This document shows, in pieces, positions 25,401 through 37,800 of a DNA stretch of 64,000 nucleotides. The position numbers and the translations under genes are program-made. The notes under the pieces are model-generated. The model was not told where the DNA came from. It ran no database searches and saw nothing but the letters and a program-made list of their open reading frames with translations. How positions within the stretch are numbered: the stretch's first letter is position 1; each line of letters starts with the position of its first letter. Origin of the DNA: Strongylocentrotus droebachiensis (taxonomy: Eukaryota > Echinodermata > Echinoidea > Camarodonta > Strongylocentrotidae); assembly GCA_035222895.1 (NCBI GenBank), contig JAVYIG010007939.1, positions 31,168 to 95,167 of the forward strand, read 5' to 3'.

Positions 25401-28400
25401 CAGCAGTGACGTAATTAGGGATGGGTGTGTGCAGGGAGGGGCGAGTTTTCCCCCTCCCTCCTCCGCGAAGCGCGGAAGCTTTGACATTTCAATAAATTAT
25501 TAGAGAAAGAAGACGATTCGTTGTACCATTCCCAAAAATAATCCTCGTCTGAATTATGTTCCCCCCGGCCATCCCGCGAGAAGCGCGAAAGCTTTTACGT
25601 TTCATTAAAACATTAGAGAAAGAAGACGATTCGTTGTACCGTTCTAGACTCTTAATCCTTGTCTAAATTCAGTTTTCCCATCCCCACCCCCCCCCCCCTA
25701 CCGCGCTTCGACGTTTCATTAAATTATTAGAGAAAGAAGGCGATTCGTTGTGTCGTTATCGACTCTTAATCTTCGTCTAAATTCAGTTTCCCCCAAGCTT
25801 TTAAGTTTCATTTAATCAATAGAGAAAGAAGACGATTCGTTGTACCGTTATGACTTTTAATCCTCGTCTAATTTCAGTTTCCCCCCCCCCTTTCGCGCGA
25901 GCGCGGAAGCTTAGACGTTTCATTAAATTATTAGAGAAAGAAGAATATTTGTTGTACCGCTCTCGAAAAAAATTAGTTTCCCCCTCCCGCGCGAAGCGCG
26001 GAAGCTTTTACGTTTCATTAAATCATTAGAGAAAGAAGACGATTCGTTGTAGCGTTCTCGACTCTTAATCCTTGTCTAAATTCAGTTTTCACCCGCTTCG
26101 ACGTTTCATACAATTTTTAGAGAAAGAAGACGATTCGTTGTTCCGCTCTCGAAAATAATTTAGTTTCCCCCACCCGTGCGAAGCGCGGAAGCTTTTACGT
26201 TCCATTATTTTTAATCCTCGTCTAAATTCATTTTCCCCCCACCCGGGCAAAACGCGGAAGCTTTTACGTTTCATTAAATCATTAGAGAAAGAAGACGATT
26301 CGTTGTACCGTTATGACTTTTTATCCTCGTCTAATTTCAGTTTCCCCCCTCCCGCGCAAAGCGCGGAAGCTTTTACGTTTCATTAAATCATTAGAGAAAG
26401 AAGACGATTCGTTGTACCATTCTCGACTCTTAATCTTTGTCTAAATTCAGTTTTTCCCCCTCCCCCGCGAAACGCGGAAGCTTTTACGTTTCATTAAAGC
26501 ATTAGAGAAAGAAGACGATTCGTCGTACCGTTCTCGACTCTTAATCCTTGTCTAAATTAATTCCCCCCCCCCCCCCTTCCGCGCGAAGCGCGGAAGCTTC
26601 GACGTTTCATTAAATTATTACAGAAAGAAGACGATTCGTTGTACCGTTCTCGAAAATTATCCTCGTCTGAATTCAGTTCCCCCTCCCCTCCCCCACGCGA
26701 AGCGCGGAAGCTTTGACGTTTCATTAATTCATTAGAGAAAGAAGACGATTCGTTGTACCGTTCTCGACTCTTAATCCTTGTCTGAATTTCAAAAATGTTC
26801 TTTGTCTATTCCCTTTTCTTCCTACGTCCTCTTCCTTTTCACTCCTCTTTTTTTTTGGCCGGCGTTTATGGGGGGACTACCCCACCGCCCCTCTGGCTAC
26901 GCGCCTGCGGTCAGATGAACATAATTATGTTGATACCTTGTCCGCCCCGGAAGCTCGGGGGTTTAAGGTTTTAATTTACGGTCAGATTAGCATTCAGGGG
27001 TCCGCCTTAGGGCCTAGGCGGGGTCCAGGGGGCAGAGCCCCGGAAGTCCAGGAGTTTTAGGCATTTAATTACGGTCAGATGAGCATTATTTTGATACCTA
27101 ATTGTTACAGTGGCAGGTCACTAATTGGCGTGGGGTCCAGGGGGCAGAGCCCCCCGAAATCAGGGGTTTTAGGCATTAAATGACCGCCAGATGAGCTTCT
27201 AAGGGCCCGCCTGAGGGCCCTAGGTGGAATCTAGGGGGCAGAGCCCTTGGGGTTTTAGGCATTTAATCATGGTCAGATGAGCATATTTTGATACCCCATT
27301 ATAATGTGACACTGGCTCACATGACCGTGATTAAATACCTAAAACCCCGAGGGCTCTGCCCCCTGGATTCCACCTAGGGCCCTAAGGCGGGCCCTTAGAT
27401 GCTCATCTGACCGAAATTAAACGCCTAAAATCCCTGTGCTTCCGGGGGCTCTGCCCCCTGCACCCCACGCCAATTAGTGACCTAGCAGTGTCACAATTAG
27501 GTTTCAAAATAATGCTCATCTGACCGTAACTAAATGCCTAAAACCCCTGAACTTCCGGGGCTCTGCCCCCTGGACCCCGCCTAGGGCCCTAAGGCGGACC
27601 TCTGAATGCTAATCTGACCATAATTATTGCCTTAAACCCCTGAGCTTCCGGGGTAGACAAGGTATCAACATATGTTCATCTGTCCGCAGGCACGTACCCA
27701 GGGGGGGGGGGGAGGGCCGTGGGTTGGTCCCCCAAAAAGAGAGGAGAGAAAAGGAGGAGGGCGTAGAAAGAAAAAAAGGAGTAGACAAAGAACATTTTTG
27801 AAATTCAGACAAGGATAAAGAGTCGAGAACGGTACAACGAATCGTCTTCTTTCTCTAATACTTTAATGAAACGTCAAAGCTTCCGCGCTTCGCGCAAGAG
27901 GGGGGGGGGGCTAAATCAAGCGTCGAGAACGGTACAGCGAATCGTCTTCTTTCTCTAATGATTTAATAAAACGTCAAAGCTTCCGCGCTTCGCGCGGGGG
28001 GGGGGGGGAATGAATTCAGACGAGGATAAAGAGTCGATAACGGTACAACGAATCGTCCTCTTTCTTTAATGAATTAATGAAACGTCAAAGATTCCGCGCT
28101 TCGCGCGATGGAGGGGGGGGGGAAACTAAATTCAGACGAGGATTATGAGTCGAGAACGTTACAACGAATCGTCTTTTTTCTGTAATAATGTAATGAAACG
28201 TCAAGGAGGGAGGGGGAAACTCGCCCCTCCCTGCACCCCCCCCCGATTACGTCACTGCTGGTCACCATTACGTACCAATATTTGGCTCGCATAATTTCAA
28301 ATTTTGGCCCCCCCCCTTAGAAATCCTGGATCCGCGCCTAAACTTCGGTTAATCACATCAACTCCATTCGTGTCTATGTCTATAGGTATGTTGAGTAAGC

Positions 28401-31400
28401 TACGTTATTTTTTACCGCTCAAAACCCTTTTCACTTTATACAATGCCATTGTCCTGCCTTATTTCGATTATTGTAGTCTCCAGTTAAACAGGCTATATAC
28501 TTTACAAAAGAAAGCAATTCGTATATGCTCAAACTGCCATTATCTTGCCCATACCCCGCCGTTTTTTAAGAAACTGAATATATTAACTTTCTCTGATAAT
28601 ATAACAATTAAAACCGGAGTCTTTATGTATCGTTAATCGAATTTTTTGTGCACGCGTGTTTGATAATTACTTTGTTACAGTTGACAAGAAACATAATGTT
28701 AACACAAGACAAAAAAATAAAATTTTCTTGCCATAATTATGCACGTTTAAAATTACGAAAGGTAAATTCTATTCAACAAAAAGGAGGGGAATTATGGAAT
28801 AAATATTGACAACTCAATCAAAAATGTGACCACTCTTAGTTCTTCCAAGTCGAAATTCAAGTTGCGTCTTCTTGCCACATATACAGTATATGACTTCCCT
28901 GATGCACACAATTACAAATTATGTCGTTCTGTACTATTATTGTGTTTTAGTTTGTAATGTCCTGTATACGTCTTGCATTTTGTTTTATTGTGAATTTTAA
29001 TGTTTTGTATTTTCCACATTTGTCATTTATGTTATGGGTCCACCCACTTCTCTCAAGCCATCGGCTTTATCGGGTGCAAATGATCCAGTAAAATTCTTAA
29101 TGTATATATTGTATGTGATTTTTTATGAAATAATAAATTGAATTGATTTATTTAATTTAAAAGGTATTATAGGAGCCGAAAACGGGAGTAGTATCGTATG
29201 AGATTCTAGAGACGTACAAGGATAGTGAATTTGAGAAGAAAAGAAAATAGAATAAAGAGTAAATAAAATAATATAATAATGATAAGTAGGAGAAGGTGAA
29301 GTAGGGAGGAAAGAAGAAGAAGAAGAAGACGAAAAAGAAGTGGAAGAAGAAAAGGCAGAAGAAGAAGAAGAGAAAGCAAATTGAAGAAATCAATGTCATT
29401 GTAAAACAACATGTACAGAAATATTTTGGGCCACATTGTTTCAAAATCGTTTCAAATTACAGTAAGTTCATTGGCTGCATGTATCTCTTTCAAAAAGTGT
29501 TTGAACTAACTATAACAATCCCATTTTCATTCAAATTGTATTTAAATGTCTTGATTTGTAACTGTCCCTTATTACCTACGCATATAGGTAATGAGAGACC
29601 TTTGGTGATGACGTCATTAATCATTTTTATCTTATTAATCAGTTACATCATGACCACAATTTTGTTTCCCAATAAAGAGAAGAAGTTACTGAAGAGAAAA
29701 CAAAACTTTCTGTATGTGTAACATTTTTCATGTTTATGTAAATTATGGAAATGTGCTTAAGGGTCTCCAATTCCCCACACCTACCCTACTAGAGATTAAA
29801 AAGGGCACTTATGAGAATGGAAAATAGACACTTATTGCAAAGGAAAATGGGAACTTGTAGAAGGAAAAGGGTCACGTGTCAAAATAAAAGGGGCACTTAT
29901 CAGAGTTTAAAAGTGGAAGGGGCACTTTTACTAGTTAATAGGGGTACTTGTCAAAGTAAAAGAAGCACTATTCCTATGTAAAAAGGGGCACTTTTCGGGT
30001 GCTTGAAAAAGTGGGGGGGGGGGGTACTGTACCCCTACTACCCCAAGGAGGGCCGCCTCTGCTGGGAAGTATTCCTACCATATGGTCCCCGTGAGGGCAT
30101 AGGCATAACTGACACAAACTAACACGGTTAAGAGTTAATATTCCAGTTTATAGACAATGTACATGGCGCTATAGGGTGCTGAAAAGTTAGCGTAGGGTGG
30201 TGAAGAATTAATATTCCAGTTTATCCATAGACAATGTACATGGTGCTATAGGGTGGTGAAAAGTTAACGTAGGGTGGTGAAGAATTAATATTCTAGTTTT
30301 TCCATAGACAATGTACATGGCGCTATAGCGTGGTAAAAAGCTAGCGTAGGGTGGTGAAGAGTTAATATTCCACTTTATCCATAGACAATGTACATGGCTT
30401 TAGGGTGGTGAAAAGTTAGTGTAGGGTGGTGAAGAATTAATATTCCAGTTTATCGACCGACAATGTACATGACGCTAGGGTGGTGAAAAGATAGCGTAGG
30501 GTGGTGAAGAGTTAATATTCAGGCGCGGATCTACGGGGGGGGGTTTAGGGGGTTCAAACCCCCCCCCCTTGGGCGGCCCAAAAAAAAAAAAAAAAAAAAA
30601 AAGGAAAAAAAAAAGAAAAAAAGAAAGAAAAAAGAACGCACGCTGTAGAGAGAAACCCTTTCAAGTGCAAATATTGTGAGAAGATATTCAACTCATCTGG
30701 TAACTTAACCAAACACATGATAACTCTGGATATAACTGTGTATTAAACTGTTACTTGATTTAAAAAGACGTTATCATGCACTGTTTTTTATGGTCTCCAT
30801 TGTGTTAATAGATGCCAGGAAAACATCATTTACGGGGTTCAAATAAACACCCCCAAAAAAATCGGCTCGCCGCTTCGCGGCTCGTTGACGATGCTCCGCA
30901 TCGTCATTATTTTGGTCAAACCCCCCCCCTTAGCAAAAAGCTAGATCCGCCCCTGATATTCCAGTTTATCCATAAACAATGTACATGGCGCTAGGGTGGT
31001 GAAAAGTTAGCGTAGGGTGGTGAAAAAATAATATTCTAGTTTATCCATTGACAATGTTCATGATGCTAGGTCGGTGAAAAGTTAGCGTATAGGGTGGTGA
31101 AAAACTAATATTCCAGTTTATCCATAGACAATGTCAGGGCTTAAATTAATCCAAGGCCACCAAGGCCATGGCCTTGGATGCCCCTTTAATTGGCCTCAAT
31201 GCCCCTCTCATTGGCCTTGGAGATTTTTTGTGCCCTTTCCAATTCTTCCCATTTGTGCTGTAATATAGAAATATGCCCTACAGAAAAGTGGCCTTGCCCT
31301 AAAAATATTGAAATTTAAGGCCTGCAATGTACCACTGATCTCTACGGAATAAGTGCAATGTACATGACGCTAGGGTGGTGAAAAGTTAGCGTATAGGGTG

Positions 31401-32044
31401 GTGAAAAATTAATATTCCAGTTTATCCATATACAATGTACATGGCGCTATAGGGTGGTGAAAAGTTAGCGTAGGATGGTGAAGAGTTAATATTCCAGTTT
31501 ATCCATATACAATGTACTAGGCGCTAGGATGGTGAAAAGTTAGCGTAGGGTGGTGAAGAATTAACATTCCAGTTTATCCACCGACAATGTACATGACGCT
31601 AGGGTGGTGAAAAGATAGCGTAGGGTGGTGAAGAATTAATATTCCAGTTTATCCACCGACAATATTCATGACGCTAGGGTGGTGAAAAGATAGCGTAGGG
31701 TGGTGAATAATTAATATTACAGTTTATCCATAGACAATGTACATGGCGCTAGGGTGGTGAAAAGATAGCGTAGGGTGGTGAAGAATTAATATTACAGTTT
31801 ATCCATAGACGATTATGTACATGATGCTAGGGTGGTGAAAAGTTAGCGTAGGGTGGTGAAGAATAAATATTCCACTTTATCCATCGACAATGTATACATA
31901 AATGGCGCTGATGTGGTAAAGAGTTGAGATCGTGAAAAATTATATCCATAGAAAATATGTACATGACGGTGACATAATGGTGAATAGTTTCTGTGATTTG
32001 GTATTTAAAGAGTCAATGCCCCTTTTCCCAGAGAAAAGGCATAT

Positions 32045-32075
<31 letters not shown>

Positions 32076-34865
32076 TTGATGCATGTTCACAATTTCACAA
32101 TTCATCGAAGTTAACATCACATGAAAAATGAATATAATATAACAAATCATTTCAATACTACAATCCATTTGAATTGACTTCACATGAAAAAGAATATAAC
32201 AATGATTTATCAAAGACATGTTGCTACTAATATACAGTTTGAAGAAAGAACACACAAGGTGATGAAACATAGGCGAATAGAGCTTGAATCGTTACAACAC
32301 CTTTCAAATATATAACATAATAATAAAATTCATGCATGACTTATAATGGTGCGGGGAAATATTGCAATTCAAAAGAAGATTATAACTTTTTAATTTCTAA
32401 CATACATGAGGTGAGGTCTTAGTATAATTCTTTGATTTGCCCCTTAGTACTGCGCTTTACCCCCCCCCCCCCTCCCTCCATCATCTTCTCTCATTATATC
32501 CGACCACCATGCCTATTTTAATTGGTAGCCAGCCATCGTTGCGCTGATCATGACTGACGGATACAATACACAAAGCATATATTGCGTATGTGTAGTATAG
32601 CGGTTGTATGTGTACAATGCGATCCTTACACTTATCAAATTGGCAATTTTTACACATTGGATGGGCTACCTTCATCTCCGATTAGGTGTGTGAAGAAAAG
32701 CTTCACCCCAGAGGCATAGAGACTCTGACTAGGGAGCATAAACAAAGTCATACCGCGCGTCTACCGGTACGGTATCTGCGCTCTGCACTAGGGATGTGGC
32801 TCGGCGAAGTAGAACTATTCTATACTAGATCTTGATCTATTTGATACACTTATTCTGTTAATATTCAAAGGGCTATTGAATTGAATTGAATTGGACTTCA
32901 TTTCATTCATCATAAAAACATCATAACAAACATATAAAATACAAAACATACAAGTTAAAGAGAAACATTTAAAATACAATACAACAACAAAAATATATAT
33001 GAATGTGGAGACAGCTAGAAAAGCCAAAGGCTTTATTGGTGCTGCCACCGAAACAGTAATAAAGTATAATACAGTAATATATTGTTGTTTGAGAGGGTGA
33101 TTAAAACAAAAGAAGCCTACTAGAGGGGGGGGGGGGGGCTATGTAACTCCAGCGTCGTAGCTTCCTGGAGTTAAAGGCTATGTTGTTTTTATGCAGCGTA
33201 TCATGTCTCATGAAGATCTAATTTATGTAGAAAGAGGATCGATGTAGTCTAGTATGTAGGTCTAGTATTTAAGGTTGGTGCTGATGAGTGATGTGAATAG
33301 GATTGGAGGTTGTCGGTCACTAAAAAAGTGCAGTGCCAGTGAAGCCGAAGCATGTTTCTTTAATTTTGTCATTAGTTTCTTAAACTAAAGTAAAGTAGAT
33401 GTACATTAAAGGTAAAGACCAGTTTTGGAAACGCCCCCCTCTCAAAAAATGAAATGGAAGCTCTTATTACCAATCATGTGAAAGAATATGTTTTGACTAA
33501 TACATGATGATAAATTTCGCCGGGAAACTGCCTTCTAATTGATATATTTGGTAAATTAGTTTTATCTATTGGGATGTGATAGATATAACGCATGTGTCAC
33601 GCACATGTGCGTAGTCCCATACATACATCTTTCTGTGTTCAGTGCTTGTAACTTTACGAAGACTTGGCCAAATTTCTTATCATTTTGATGATTCCAGAAA
33701 CTTGCAGTAAACACAAATACTTATATGCTAGATGATCAACCTTTTCTGATCGATTCCACGTTTCTTTCACAATGCAATCGCATGACCATAACTGGTCTTT
33801 ATCTCTAAGCTAAACTTTTCTTCAAAATCAATTTTAACAAAGAAAGTTAGTCTGACATGTCCAAGCTAGGTCTAAGATTTTCTTTGTTAATTGTGAATAA
33901 TAGTGCTCTCAGCCCCAGATTCAGGTAGATCCACAATCTAGTAGAATAGTTCTTTATTATTGTTAAGATCTGTTACTTTAAACTAGAATACTCTTTCCAT
34001 CTTCAATCTTTTTTTTACCACTGATAATGTGCTAAGTAGATATAGACTACGTCTTAACTTGTAGTAATAATTGCTGTATTATTTGTTCTCTCTTTCTCTC
34101 GTGTTTCATCAGTCATCTCCTCGGAACTTGGTAGGTTTCCAGTACCTCATGAAGCAGTATAGAGAGAACCAACTCACCCAAGAGCAAGTATGCAGGTCAC
34201 ACAACAGCTTGCTGCATAATGCACAGACCTATTTGTGTCTACTTCGCAGTACCAGGGAATGCGAGGTAATTTAATTTCATTTTCTGTTTAAATGGTCTTG
34301 TAAAAAAAATGCCCATTGATCATACTTGCTTTAAGACAGGAGGCATATGCAGCCCAGGACATTAGAAAAGAAATTAAATAATTCAGTATAAAGATAAGAT
34401 TTGTGTTACATTTTACTTGATGACCTGTGCTATAAAAACTTGGAAATTTTGCATTTTGCCAGAGGTTGTTTAAAAAATGTGCAATGATTTATATTCTATA
34501 TTTTATGTAAAAATATATATAGCCCGTGACATAACCAAATTATTGGGGAATACAGGACATATAAAATAAAAACATTCAGCTTACCGTAATGAGGTATTTC
34601 ATTATTTTCTTAACTATTGTTTTATTTTGTAAGATTTGGTATTACATGTTATATGACCAATAATTTTTTTAAATTTTTGTCAAATAATATTGAAATAAAG
34701 ATAAGCAAATTATTTTTTTTACATTTGTGAAAATGGAACTAATATCTGAATTCAAAATTTAAAACGCAAAGACAGTTTGCCAGCTAACGGTGCTAGTTGC
34801 TAATTTACCCTAAAATTCACTGATCATCCAGACTAAGCAAGTATTAAGGATAAAGGTAAAATGTG

Positions 34866-34897
<32 letters not shown>

Positions 34898-37800
34898 TGG
34901 TAGTGCATCCCATGTTTAATTTTTTTTTTTTTTTTTTTTTTTTTCTTTTTCCCTTCCACAGGGATCCTTTATTAAATAATATCGTTCACATTATTATGTA
35001 TACAAGAATTGGTTTTTACATGCAGAAATTCAAAATAATATTCCTGGCCATTCAAAATATGATAAGAAAATACATTTATAGATACCGGTATCAGTTACAA
35101 ATTGAAGTTCACTATTTAAAATAAATATCACAGATTTAGTTGGCAAAATGATTTTAGAAGAAATAAACAATCAGAAACACTTTGCAAAAAGTAACCACTT
35201 TTTCACAAATTTCTGTTCTTTCAGATTTGTTTTACATATATACTTTTCCATGCTATAATAACACTTTATCGCTGATATTATGTTTTCAAAAACTGGCAAA
35301 CACTGTTTACATTTGGCTGTAAAAATTTCTTTCCTGACTATAATCATAATACAGTTGAGGGCACTGTTATTATTACCGTGAAACCCAAACAACTTATTTT
35401 GATTTCTAAACTTAATAAGTACATTATTACGAGACAACCAATACTCGAGTTTAGACCATATTTCGGTTGTATGAATACAGTAACAAAATATATGTATAAT
35501 CGTTTCTACACTGTTATTACAGAATGTACATAAGTTATCTGTAACTAATTTAAATCTTAACAAAGCATCTTTCATATAAAGAATTCTATTCAGTAACTTG
35601 AACTGAAACCACCTCATGTTAACATCGACAGTTGAATTAAAGGGAAGAAAATAATACGAACTCCATACAATATTGTCAAGGTCAAACTCCTGTTTCCACT
35701 TAGTAAGACTTTTACATTCCTTTATATTATGTTTCAATAAAGAACGGTATATATGTGCACAACCTTTTTCCACTTTTATTATTAATAACAATGCTTCCGG
35801 GATGATACATGTAGGTTCAATGACCTTTGGTATGACATTTTTATTAAAACCAAATCGAATAGCATTACAAAAGCCATAATATTGAAGAAAGTTTACATGT
35901 ACATTGTATTTATGTTGAAAATCAAAGTATGAGAGAAATGATCCATCTGTTTTTAAAACATCATTAACAAAACGTACCCCCTTAGCGCACCAAGACTTAT
36001 AATAAATTACGTTATCATTAACTTTTATTTTAGGGTTATTCCAAAGGGGTTGACATGCAATATCATTTACAGTGAATTGAGTAAGGTCTGAAAAGGCTGA
36101 TAATACTTCTTCCCAAAATGGGTTTCGTATTGAAGTGGCTAATTCTTTGTAATATTCAGCCCCCATGAATAACTGAAGAGATGTATACGGTGGAGGTAAG
36201 AATGATTGGAACATATGAAGAGAGAAACTTTCAGAACAAATAAATCTTCTTATCCATGATATCTTAAGTGATTTGCAATGCATACAAAGGTCAGTCACTT
36301 TAACTCCGCCTTCATTGTACAATTGACCCATTTGTTTCCTACTTATTTTATCACGTTTGCCATGCCATATAAATTCAAAAAAACGTCGATCGATATCCTT
36401 CATAATTTCTAATTTTGGTTCAGGAAGAGATAAAAATAGGTAGTTCAATTTGGGTATAAATAAAGATTTTACTATGGTTGGTAACTCTTCCTAAGGGAGT
36501 CAGTGTTCTTTTCAACCATATCGTCATCTGACGGTTTATCTCTTGAACCTTTTCTTGATAGTTGTGATTAACCATTTCTGATAATTTAACTGAAAAGTCT
36601 ATGCCCAAGTACCTAAAATATCCCTCAGATATCCAATTAAGTTTGTACTCGTGTAAAATCTCTTTTTTGAAAGTTCTGTTCTTCCCAATCCATATCACTT
36701 GAGTTTTAGTCGTGTTGACTTTGAGATTGGACATATTTGCAAAGTCATTAAGTATTGTAAGGGCACATTGTAAATCCTGCATTGAACCGTTGAGTGTCAA
36801 AAGGGTATCGTCTGCATATTGCAACAGTTTAAGCGTTTTTCCATTCATATGCAATCCGCCCAAAGAATGTGAGTGTCGTATTAGGATCCCAAGTATCTCA
36901 CTGACTAACAAAAAGAGGTAGGAAGACAAAGGATCTCCCTGGCGACACCCTCGTCCTATTTCAAATCTATCTGTACAGTGTCCGTTAACTAATACACAAG
37001 ATGATGCATTTGCATAAAACAAGTTGATCCATTTCTTTACAGATGGACCGAAGCGAAAAAAATCCAGGACATTGAACAGAAAATCATGCGATACGGAATC
37101 AAAAGCTTTTTCAAAATCAACAACAAGGAGCATGCCAGCTATATCGTGTAATTCAGTATAAAGTAGCGTATCATATAATAAACGTATGTTTTCGCCAATA
37201 AAACGACCACTCAAAAATCCTGTTTGATTTTCATGTATCAAAAATGACAAAACGCCCTTGAGTCTGTTTGCGATGCAACTGGATGCTAATTTATAAACTA
37301 CATTCAATAAGGAGATCGGTCGCCAATTTTTTAACAAATGTCTAGGTTTGTTTCCTTTTGGAATCAAAGTTATTATTCCCATTTTTTGTGAGTTTGACAA
37401 TTTCCCTGTGAAATACGCATAATTCAATGATCTTACCAGCAAGTATTTAATATCTTCCCAAAAGTAACGATAAAATTCTACAGTAAAACCATCCTGTCCG
37501 GGGGATTTATTGTTTTTCATGATTTTTAAAGTGGAATAAATTTCGTCAACACAAAGTGGGCCTTCCAGTAATGAGGACATTTGCGAGGACAACTTAGGAA
37601 TGTCAGGGTAGTTTAACAATAATTCCAGATTAATTCCATCAGTTTCTTTTTTTGCATAAAGGTTAGAATAAAAGTTAAACACTTCCTTAAGTATGTCACT
37701 TTGTCTGTCTAAAATATCACCATTTTCAGCGGATAACTGACGTATTTCTTTATTGGTATTATTTTGTTTTTCTAAATTTAAAAAGAATTTAGACGGTTTT

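Larger units (their letters stand above)
25321..28340. mobile_element. 3.0 kb foldback element with CAGGCGCGGATCC ends
   Basis: Begins CAGGCGCGGATCCAGGATTT and ends in the inverse (AAATCCTGGATCCGCGCCTA). Inside the ends come matching segments AAATTTGAAATTATGCGAGC and CAGCAGTGACGTAAT. The satellite array follows in opposite orientations (about 12 units left, 4 right), then a central palindrome about 27300. The arms are therefore 2.0 and 1.0 kb, differing mainly in satellite copy number. The terminus equals that of the element at 62426-63455, which has an 8-bp duplication; here none is visible. No transposase. Confidence 0.85.
30125..31905 (-). repeat. 75-bp satellite, right array (inverse), with two insertions
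   Basis: Same unit as the left array, in reverse orientation (GGGTGGTGAAAAGTTAGCGT, AATATTCCAGTTTATCCATA). Interrupted by mobile elements at 30520-30955 and 31135-31324. Confidence 0.93.
19559..32729. mobile_element. Giant 13.2 kb inverted-repeat (foldback-like) structure in FMC1 intron 1
   Basis: The left arm 19559-24020 is repeated in inverse at 30125-32729. Outer 0.7-0.8 kb: unique sequence starting GTCAGA...AGAGGCAT, GTGAAGCTTTTCTTCACACA, a poly-G run, a (AAAT)n microsatellite and GGGAAAAGGGGCATTGACTC. Inner: the 75-bp satellite in opposite orientations. The centre (24021-30120) is not inverted and holds another foldback element and a LINE fragment. No transposase was seen and no clear target duplication. 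It may be one foldback element of the kind described as TU elements in sea urchins, or two copies of a satellite-bearing element in opposite orientation. Confidence 0.75.

Noticed and set aside
19559-32729. Polinton/Maverick or other large self-synthesising transposon
   Set aside because: No polymerase, integrase, ATPase or capsid gene is present, and the ends do not show the expected form.
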